Of a DNA stretch of 37,461 bases, positions 32,246 through 37,461 are shown piece after piece. The translations under genes and the position numbers were made by a program. The stretch lies in NCBI RefSeq assembly GCF_015694525.1, contig NZ_JADQDM010000027.1:1-37461 (forward strand), given 5' to 3'. This stretch comes from Hymenobacter ruricola. Its GTDB lineage: Bacteria; Bacteroidota; Bacteroidia; Cytophagales; Hymenobacteraceae. The stretch's first letter is position 1; each line of letters begins with the position of its first letter. The notes beneath the pieces are model-generated. The model ran no database searches and was not told the DNA's origin. It worked only from the letters and a program-made list of their open reading frames with translations.

Positions 32246-33622
32246 GTGCTCACAGTTGAAAAAATCGGCGGCACCTCCATGACCGCCTTCGCCGATGTTC
32301 TGCAGAACATCATCTTCCACGGCCGAAAAGGCCAGGAACTATACAACCGCATTTTCGTCGTTTCGGCCTACGCCAACGTCACCAACTGGCTGCTCGAAAA
32401 CAAGAAAACCGGCGCCCCCGGCGTGTACCACCGCATCAGCCAGGGGCAGGAGTTTCGGGCGGCGCTGCAGGAGGTGGCGGCCCAGCTACAGGAGCTAAAC
32501 AAGCAGTACGAGCCACTGGGCCTGGACTTGGCCGTGGCCGACGCCTTCATTCAGCAGCGCATCGACCAGGCCCAGACCTACCTGGATAGCCTGGTAAACG
32601 TGCTGGCCTCCGGCTACGTCAACAGCGCCAACATCCTGCAGGCCGCCCGCGAAATTCTGGCTTCGATAGGGGAGGCCCACTCGGCTTTCAACTCCGTCAA
32701 CATCCTGCAAAACCGCGGCGTCAACGCCACGCTGGTCGACCTCAGCGGCTTCGACGACGCCCAGGCCCTGACCATTGACGAGCGCATCCGGCAGGCCTTT
32801 GCCGACATTGATTTTGCCAGCACCATCTGCATCGCCACCGGCTACACCAAGGGCACCGAGGGCATCATGCGGGAGTTCGACCGCGGCTATTCGGAAGTCA
32901 CCTTCAGCAAGATTGCCGTGGCCGTGCGGCCGCAGGAGGCCATCATTCACAAAGAATACCACCTCTGCTCCGCCGACCCCAATCTGGTGGGCGTGGACGC
33001 CTGCCGCCCCGTGGGCTTCACCAACTACGACGTGGCCGACCAACTCGCCGACGTGGGCATGGAGGCCATTCACCCCAAAGCCTCGAAGCCGCTGGAAATA
33101 CACGCCATCGACCTGCGCATCAAAAACACCTTCGAGCCCGAGCACCCCGGCACGCTCATCACCCGCGACTTCATCAGCCCCGAAAAGCACGTCGAAGTCA
33201 TCACCGGCACCGACAAAGTGGTGATGATTGACATCCACGACCCCCTGATGGTGGGCACCGCCGGCTTCGACCTGCACCTGATGCAGGTGTTCTACGACCT
33301 CGACGTGAGCTACATCTTCAAAGCCACCAGCGCCAACAGCATCTCGGTGCTGGTGTGGGCCAAGGACCTGCAGCTGGAGCTTATGGCCGCGCTGCAAGCC
33401 AAATACGAGCAGGTCACCATTGAAGACGCCGCTCTGGTCTGCCTCATCGGCTCCAACATCGACGAGCCCGGCCTGCTGGCCCGCGCCGCCGGCGCCCTGG
33501 CCGAGGCGGGCATCAACATTCGCAGCGCGGGCGTGGCCATGCGCAAGGTCAACATCCAGTTCATCGTGGGCCGCGAGGAGTATAAGCCGGCCATCGTGTC
33601 CCTGAACCAGGCGCTGAGCTAG
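32246..33622 (+). CDS. Aspartate kinase
   Basis: A 458-residue enzyme that phosphorylates aspartate, the first step towards lysine, threonine, methionine and diaminopimelate. It begins LTVEKIGGTSM, the kinase phosphate-loop motif, with GYTKGTEGIMREFDRGYSEVT (about 191-211) as the substrate-binding region, and two ACT-type regulatory domains at the end (EVITGTDKVVMIDIHD and ALVCLIGSNIDEPGLLARAAGALAEAGINI). The start is GTG at 32246; TTCGTTTG at 32232-32239 may be its -7 box, leaving almost no leader. The VEKIGGTSM start resembles the aspartokinase lineage often linked to ectoine genes, but no ect genes are here. Confidence 0.92.
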   Translation: MLTVEKIGGTSMTAFADVLQNIIFHGRKGQELYNRIFVVSAYANVTNWLLENKKTGAPGVYHRISQGQEFRAALQEVAAQLQELNKQYEPLGLDLAVADAFIQQRIDQAQTYLDSLVNVLASGYVNSANILQAAREILASIGEAHSAFNSVNILQNRGVNATLVDLSGFDDAQALTIDERIRQAFADIDFASTICIATGYTKGTEGIMREFDRGYSEVTFSKIAVAVRPQEAIIHKEYHLCSADPNLVGVDACRPVGFTNYDVADQLADVGMEAIHPKASKPLEIHAIDLRIKNTFEPEHPGTLITRDFISPEKHVEVITGTDKVVMIDIHDPLMVGTAGFDLHLMQVFYDLDVSYIFKATSANSISVLVWAKDLQLELMAALQAKYEQVTIEDAALVCLIGSNIDEPGLLARAAGALAEAGINIRSAGVAMRKVNIQFIVGREEYKPAIVSLNQALS

Positions 33623-33628
33623 CGCGTA

Positions 33629-33713
33629 GTAGCGCGAACTTTGTAGTTCGCGTCCCCGCGCCGTGCAACGACTATCGTTCGTTCGGGAACGCGAACTACA
33701 AAGTTCGCGCTAC
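33629..33713. repeat. REP-like inverted pair, GTAG-headed (family F4)
   Basis: Arms 33629-33653 and 33689-33713 are perfect inverted copies. Each is GTAG followed by a perfect 8-bp hairpin, CGCGAACT-ttgt-AGTTCGCG. The right arm ends 4 bp before the ATG of the PAP2 gene, so it occupies the whole 5' region of that gene. Confidence 0.88.
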
Positions 33714-33717
33714 ACTC

Positions 33718-34371
33718 ATGACGCTTCGCCAGTTCCTGCTCTTCACGGCCTTCACGCTGCCGGCTTGCGCCCTGCTCATCCTGTTCCTCGACCAGCCGCT
33801 GGCTGCCTTTATCCACGCGCGTTTCGGGTGGGCCAAGCCTTTTTTCGCCGCCCTCACCGCCGGCGCCGACGCGGTACACGAGGCGCTGATGCAGCACGTC
33901 CTGGGCCTGCCCATCATCTTTCTGGCGCTGGGGCTGGCCTTCGCCATCGGCCGCTACGGGCTGAAGCACCGGGGCGCCACGCTGTTTCTGGTGTTGCTGC
34001 TCACGCACGAGTTCAGCATGGTGCTGGCCAAAGCGCTGAAGGGCGCCGTGCACCGCCTGCGGCCAGAGGTGCAGTTTGGGGGCGGCTACGCGGGCACGGG
34101 ACTGTGGGCCACCGGGCCGCACAACGACTCGTTTCCTTCGTACCACACGGCGGTGTATTTCAGCTTGTTTTTGCCGCTGGCGCTGGCATTTCCGCGCTGG
34201 CGGGTGCCGCTGCTGGTGCTGCCGGGCCTCATTGGCCTGGGGCGGCTGGTGCTGGGCATGCACTACCTGAGCGACGTGTGGGCCTCGCTGTGGCTGGTGG
34301 TGGCCCTCACGTTCCTGTTCGGGTTGCTGGAGAAGCCGCGCGTAGGGGCGGGGCTTGCCCCCGCCCATTAG
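33718..34371 (+). CDS. PAP2-family phosphatase, membrane-bound
   Basis: A 217-residue membrane phosphatase of the PAP2 superfamily, which removes phosphate from lipids such as undecaprenyl diphosphate or phosphatidic acid. The three motifs are present: KGAVHRLRP (108-116), PSYH (140-143; usually PSGH) and GRLVLGMHYLSDV with Arg 176, His 182 and Asp 186. Five to six hydrophobic helices are visible. The gene starts 95 bp after the aspartate kinase stop with a REP-like pair between, so it probably relies on read-through or a promoter inside the repeat. The last nine residues (VGAGLAPAH) are encoded by the arm of the next repeat, and the stop codon lies 1 bp past that arm. Confidence 0.88.
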   Translation: MTLRQFLLFTAFTLPACALLILFLDQPLAAFIHARFGWAKPFFAALTAGADAVHEALMQHVLGLPIIFLALGLAFAIGRYGLKHRGATLFLVLLLTHEFSMVLAKALKGAVHRLRPEVQFGGGYAGTGLWATGPHNDSFPSYHTAVYFSLFLPLALAFPRWRVPLLVLPGLIGLGRLVLGMHYLSDVWASLWLVVALTFLFGLLEKPRVGAGLAPAH

Positions 34372-34437
34372 GCCGGTGAGTTAGTAGGCTAGTGGGTTAG
34401 CTTTCAACGTTTGGGCGGGAGCAAGTCCCGCCCCTAC
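34342..34437. repeat. REP-like inverted pair, GTAG-headed (family F5)
   Basis: Arms 34342-34367 and 34412-34437 are inverted copies with two mismatches. Each is GTAG followed by a GC-rich hairpin (GGGCGGGGC-tt-GCCCCCGCCC). The left arm overlaps the 3' end of the PAP2 gene and supplies its last codons. Between the arms is a run of TTAGTAGGCTAGTGGGTTAG-like sequence. Confidence 0.85.
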
Positions 34438-34497
34438 ATCCCAGCGAGGCGTTTTGCCGTTCAGCCCCGCAAGGCAAGTGCCGGTCTACGCTTTTTC

Positions 34498-35388
34498 ATG
34501 AAAAAAACATTCCCACTCATCAAGGTCGCACTGGCCTTGCTCTGCGCCTGGCAACTGGCCGCCTGCGCCACCACCAAAATAACGCCGGACCCCAAGCTGG
34601 TGGTGCTGGGCCACGCGGGCTCCGGCTTTTTCACCCCCATCAGCCCGTTCAACTTTCGGCCGCCCAGCAGCTGGCGCGGCATCCGGCGGGCCCTGCTGCG
34701 GGGCGCCGACGGCGTCGAAATCGACCTCCAACTCAGCAAAGACAGCGTGGTGATGCTCTACCACGACCCCGAGCTTGCCAACAGCAGCAACGGCACCGGC
34801 TGCGTGAGCCAGCACCCCGCCGCCGAGCTGGTGCAACTGCGCTACCACGGCGGCTTTCCCTACGATTTGTTTCAGAAAGAGCGGCCCATCACCTTCGACA
34901 CGCTGCTGGCCCGCCTCCGCCGGCGCCCCACCTTCCCAAGCCTGCACCTCGACCTGCACGAGGACGACCCGTGCCCGGCCGCCGGCCCGCCGCACGCCCG
35001 CACCCCGCTGCTCATCCGCCAGATTGCGCGCAGCCTGGCCCGCTACCGCGTGCCGCCCGAAAAGGTGCTGCTCATCACCCAGGAAAGCGGCACCATTCCG
35101 CTGGTACGCGCCGCCATGCCCCGAGTGCCCATCGGCCTGGAAATCGCCTCCGATGAATTTGCCCAGGGCCTGCGGCTGGCCCGCACCGAAAAACTCCACA
35201 CCGTGGTGCTCGACGCCGACCGCGTGACGCCCGAGCAAACCGCGCAGGCCCGCGCCGCCGGCCTGGGCGTGGTGGTATTCGGCGGCCGCTCGGCCAAAGA
35301 CATCAAGCGCGTGCTGGCCACGAAGCCTAATGAAATAGAAGTCGACAACCTCAAGCGCCTGCTGATTCTGCAGGGCCGCGGGAAGTAG
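34498..35388 (+). CDS. Glycerophosphodiester phosphodiesterase-family lipoprotein
   Basis: A 296-residue protein with a lipoprotein signal MKKTFPLIKVALALLCAWQ ending L-A-A-C (Cys 23). The TIM-barrel GDPD signature is present: GHAGSG (in place of the usual HRG) near 37-42, GADGVEIDLQLSKDSVVMLYHDPEL near 76-100 with catalytic Glu, Asp and His, and later a SLHLDLHE strand with a metal-ligand Asp or Glu. GDPD enzymes release glycerol-3-phosphate from deacylated phospholipids. The GHAG variant of the first motif retains the His, so activity is plausible. The earlier in-frame ATG at 34411 lies inside the repeat and is not used. Confidence 0.85.
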   Translation: MKKTFPLIKVALALLCAWQLAACATTKITPDPKLVVLGHAGSGFFTPISPFNFRPPSSWRGIRRALLRGADGVEIDLQLSKDSVVMLYHDPELANSSNGTGCVSQHPAAELVQLRYHGGFPYDLFQKERPITFDTLLARLRRRPTFPSLHLDLHEDDPCPAAGPPHARTPLLIRQIARSLARYRVPPEKVLLITQESGTIPLVRAAMPRVPIGLEIASDEFAQGLRLARTEKLHTVVLDADRVTPEQTAQARAAGLGVVVFGGRSAKDIKRVLATKPNEIEVDNLKRLLILQGRGK

Positions 35389-35405
35389 GCGAGCCAGAAA
35401 AAAAG

Positions 35406-35499
35406 AACGTCATGCCGAGCGCCAGCGAAGCATTTTTACCGCGCAAGTAATTATTTGCTGTTGCGGTAAAAATGCTTCGCTGGCGCTCAGCATGACATT
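35406..35499. repeat. Long inverted repeat, family F1 (GTCATGCCGAGC type), 37-bp arms
   Basis: Arms 35406-35442 and 35463-35499 are inverted copies with two mismatches, with a 20-base AT-rich loop. It lies between the convergent GDPD and DUF2911 genes, 17 bp after one stop. Confidence 0.9.
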
Positions 35500-35519
35500 T
35501 TGAAGACCTGACGAACGGA

Positions 35520-36413
35520 CTACTTGCCGCCCTTCTTGGCCTGCGCCATCAAATCCTCGTTCATTTTTACGTACTCACCGTTCGGCGGCGTGGCAGCCAG
35601 CGCGGCTTTCTTGGAGGCTTCGGCGGCTTTGGTGGCGCCGGCGTAGTCTTTCATTTTGAGGCGGATTTTGGCTTCCGTGTTGAGGTTCCAGTACTTGGTG
35701 GGTTCGGCGGCATTGGCTTTCTCCATCCAGGTCACGGCTTGCTTGAGGTCTTTGTTGTTGTCGTAGTAATACACGGCAGCCGCGGCCAGGTCGGCGGGCG
35801 CCGGGCTGGCGGCTTTAATGACTTTCTCATCAATCTGGGCCATTACCTTGCTGTCCACGTCGGCAGTTACCTTGAACTTGGCGCCGGTGCTTTCCCATTC
35901 CAGGGCCACGTTGGCGGTGCCGGGCGTGAGGTCAGTGAAGGCGATGGTGAAGGTTTCGACCTTGGCGGGCAGCTTGTAGGGCTTGACGGTGAAGCGGGCC
36001 ACGTCCTGGTCTTCCTTGAAGCCTTCGACGTCGGCGCCCTGCTTGAGGCTCTTGTTCAGCACCACGGTCCACTCGGTGGGGCGCGGCACGGTGTAGATGC
36101 CGTACTCGCCGGCCGGCACCTTTTTGCCCTCAATCATCACGTCGTCCGAAAACTTGATGCTGGTGGTGGCGTTGGCGCCGGTGCGCCAGCGCTTGCCATT
36201 CGGCACCAGCGAATTGTCGCTGCCGAAGATGCTGCGACCTTTGGCGCCGGGGCGCGAGTACACGATGGTGATGTCGGTGAGGCCTACGCGCTGCGTGACG
36301 GTGCTCTGGGGGCTGGCCGCGGGCGTCTTGATTTGGGCGTGGGCGGCCGGGGCGGCCAGCAGGGTGGCGGCCGTAACCACGGCGGCGGAGAAACTCAGGA
36401 AGTGCTTGCTCAT
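35520..36413 (-). CDS. DUF2911-family exported protein
   Basis: A 297-residue secreted protein. The signal peptide ends near AAHAQ (residues 22-27). Residues about 28-175 are the DUF2911 domain, with the family signatures ITIVYSRPGAKGRSIFG, LVPNGKRWRTGANATT and VPAGEYGIYTVP, a compact beta-sandwich of unknown role common in Bacteroidota. The C-terminal part (about 205-297) is helical, with a TPR-like helix pair (AVTWMEKANAAEPTKYW, NTEAKIRLKMKDYAGATKAAEASKKAA). It converges on the GDPD gene. Its promoter region is one copy of the 37-bp direct repeat (TATTTTTA at 36449-36456 as -7 box). Confidence 0.88.
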   Translation of the reverse strand: MSKHFLSFSAAVVTAATLLAAPAAHAQIKTPAASPQSTVTQRVGLTDITIVYSRPGAKGRSIFGSDNSLVPNGKRWRTGANATTSIKFSDDVMIEGKKVPAGEYGIYTVPRPTEWTVVLNKSLKQGADVEGFKEDQDVARFTVKPYKLPAKVETFTIAFTDLTPGTANVALEWESTGAKFKVTADVDSKVMAQIDEKVIKAASPAPADLAAAAVYYYDNNKDLKQAVTWMEKANAAEPTKYWNLNTEAKIRLKMKDYAGATKAAEASKKAALAATPPNGEYVKMNEDLMAQAKKGGK

Positions 36414-36447
36414 CAGGAAGAGAAAGGGTGTGGGTGTTAGTGTGGGG

Positions 36448-36484
36448 CTAAAAATACGAAACCCACGCTTGGGGCGCGGGTTTT
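36448..36484 (-). repeat. 37-bp direct repeat, copy 1 (hairpin plus -7 box)
   Basis: Matches copy 2 at 37050-37086 at 36 of 37 positions. Read on the minus strand it is a GC-rich hairpin (imperfect here: AAACCCACGC arm) followed by TATTTTTAG, a near-consensus -7 element placed 35 bp before the DUF2911 gene start. It lies just past the stop of the DUF5615 toxin-like gene. Confidence 0.9.
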
Positions 36485-36493
36485 GGGGCAGGA

Positions 36494-36823
36494 TTACGTG
36501 GCCTGAATGATAATGGACCCCGGCGGCAAGTCCTCGGCCACCAGTTGCGTGCTGACCTGAGAAGAAAGTTTCGTTAGCTCGGCGTAGGTGTTGATGGGCG
36601 CGCTTAATACAAACACCGTCAGCGTATACTTGTCAAAATTCTGCTGGTGTTGCAGGTTTTTGTCGAACGTCAGCAAGGCGTCGAAACCTTCCGCCAGCAT
36701 CCGTTTCAATAACTCTCCGTTCCTGATGCCATTCCACTGTTTGTCGCGCACGGTGTAAACCTCGTGGGCAGCGAAATCCTGTTTCAAGCGTTTGGGTAGG
36801 TTCTCGTCAAGCAGCAGCCGCAT
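36494..36823 (-). CDS. DUF5615-family PIN-like protein (putative toxin)
   Basis: A 109-residue protein beginning MRLLLDENLPKRLK, the hallmark of the DUF5615 PIN-like family, with acidic residues at Asp 6, Glu 7 and, further on, the DALLTFDKN motif (about 48-56) that supplies the remaining metal-binding acids of a PIN-type nuclease. Such proteins, paired with DUF433 proteins, behave as the toxin half of VapBC-like modules. Here it overlaps the upstream DUF433 gene by 17 bp, so the two are translated as a pair. The nuclease activity is inferred from the fold. Confidence 0.85.
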   Translation of the reverse strand: MRLLLDENLPKRLKQDFAAHEVYTVRDKQWNGIRNGELLKRMLAEGFDALLTFDKNLQHQQNFDKYTLTVFVLSAPINTYAELTKLSSQVSTQLVAEDLPPGSIIIQAT

Positions 36824-37046
36824 AAAGTTGGGCTACATTGGCGGAGGTGAGCAGCTTGGTTGCAGTTTCGAGCAGCGCAACGGCTTGCGCCTTGGAAACG
36901 GTGGGGAAATCATCCAGAAACTCGTCCAGCGAAACGCCTGCTTCCAAGTGGTCAAACAGCGTTTCGATGGGCACGCGGGTGCCGGCAAAAACGGGCTGGC
37001 CGTCTAATATGTCTGGGTCGGTACTGATAAGCGCTTGAATATTCAT
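36807..37046 (-). CDS. DUF433-family protein (putative antitoxin)
   Basis: A 79-residue protein of the DUF433 family, with PDILDGQPVFAGTRVPIETLFDHLEAG (residues 11-37) as its signature, followed by LDEFLDDFPTVSKAQAVALLE, a small helix-turn-helix-like domain. Family members are paired with DUF5615 PIN-like proteins and act as the DNA-binding antitoxin. The start at 37046 is only 4 bp from a TATTTTTA box (37051-37058), so the message would be leaderless. It is first in the pair and overlaps the toxin gene by 17 bp. Confidence 0.87.
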   Translation of the reverse strand: MNIQALISTDPDILDGQPVFAGTRVPIETLFDHLEAGVSLDEFLDDFPTVSKAQAVALLETATKLLTSANVAQLYAAAA

Positions 37047-37049
37047 GGT

Positions 37050-37086
37050 CTAAAAATACGAAACCCGCGCTTGGGGCGCGGGTTTT
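37050..37086 (-). repeat. 37-bp direct repeat, copy 2 (hairpin plus -7 box)
   Basis: Perfect 10-bp hairpin AAACCCGCGC with GCGCGGGTTT around TTGGG, then (on the minus strand) the -7-like box TATTTTTA just upstream of the DUF433 start. It matches copy 1 with a single base change. Confidence 0.9.
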
Positions 37087-37147
37087 AAAATAATAAGCGA
37101 GAGGATTGAAGCGCTTTTAATAGCGTGTTACTAGGTTGCACGGACAA

Positions 37148-37461
37148 TTAACGAAGCCACCACAGGGCTGAAACGAAGTGCACCATTCCCAGAAAGCTGC
37201 TAGCCGTTTTGTCGTAGCGCGTGGCCAGCCGGCGAAACTGCTTGAGGCGACTAAAAAAGCGTTCGACTTTGTTGCGGTCGCGGTAAAGATTACGGTCAAT
37301 CACCCGTTGGAGCAGGCGGTTCTTTTTGCTGGGAATCACGGCTTGGGCACCGATGGCGGCCACGCCGGCAAGCACCGCGTCCGTATCGTAGGCTTTGTCG
37401 GCCAGCACGTTGCCGGCGCCTCCGGCGGCTGACAGCAGGTCGGCTGCACGCCGGCAATCGG
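37148..37461 (-). CDS. IS5-family transposase, 3' part (runs off the window)
   Basis: The C-terminal 104 or so residues of a DDE transposase, whose 5' part lies beyond the right edge. Visible signatures are LADKAYDTDAVL (second catalytic Asp), IPSKKNR, then RNLYRDRNKVERFFSRLKQFRRLATRYDKT, with the catalytic Glu in VERFF. The frame continues open to base 37461. This is the IS427-like group of the IS5 family. I could not locate a terminal inverted repeat from one end alone; the element's edge lies somewhere between 37087 and 37147. Confidence 0.85.
   Translation of the reverse strand, partial: DCRRAADLLSAAGGAGNVLADKAYDTDAVLAGVAAIGAQAVIPSKKNRLLQRVIDRNLYRDRNKVERFFSRLKQFRRLATRYDKTASSFLGMVHFVSALWWLR

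Overview
The window looks like chromosome of a high-GC Bacteroidota, most likely Hymenobacteraceae (Hymenobacter-like). The evidence is: three secreted proteins with type IX secretion (T9SS) sorting domains; Bacteroidota-typical families (DUF2911, DUF3667, GEVED and gliding-motility-type proteins, NamZ/DUF1343, M3 oligopeptidase); promoters of the Bacteroidota -7 type TAnnTTTG, usually followed by C; and almost no Shine-Dalgarno sequences. No rRNA, tRNA, CRISPR array or prophage was seen.

Layout. 1-5 kb: NamZ-type muramidase, LolC/E-type permease, M23 peptidase, ferredoxin/FNR-type reductase. 4.9-9.7 kb: a small S24/S26-like protein, an M3 oligoendopeptidase, three small exported or lipoproteins (one of 56 aa) and a TetR regulator. 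9.8-13.4 kb: a lamin-tail T9SS protein, thiL, a glycine-zipper protein and a SnoaL/DUF4440-like lipoprotein. 13.5-16.2 kb: an unknown gene, a GIY-YIG nuclease flanked by intergenic repeats, an RlmD-type rRNA methyltransferase and a 21-bp tandem array. 16.2-24.7 kb: two very large T9SS surface proteins. 25-29 kb: SDR oxidoreductase, subtilase lipoprotein, DUF3667 protein, a small winged-helix-like gene. 29-35.4 kb: a second 21-bp tandem array, a PIG-L deacetylase with a compositionally foreign centre, aspartate kinase, PAP2 phosphatase and GDPD lipoprotein, separated by three different palindrome families. 35.5-37.5 kb: DUF2911 protein, a DUF433/DUF5615 toxin-antitoxin pair between 37-bp direct repeats, and the 3' part of an IS5-type transposase.

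The genes are mostly cell-envelope, peptidase and housekeeping functions in single-gene or two-gene units; no multi-gene pathway is complete here. The unusual content is between the genes: at least six families of long inverted repeats, two degenerate 21-bp arrays next to TAnnTTTG promoters, and a repeat-flanked toxin-antitoxin cassette. The strongest candidates for something undescribed are the 21-bp arrays (one conserved at DNA level, the other varying in a codon-like way), the three GTAG-headed REP-like pairs in three consecutive gene gaps, and the GIY-YIG gene set between repeat arms.
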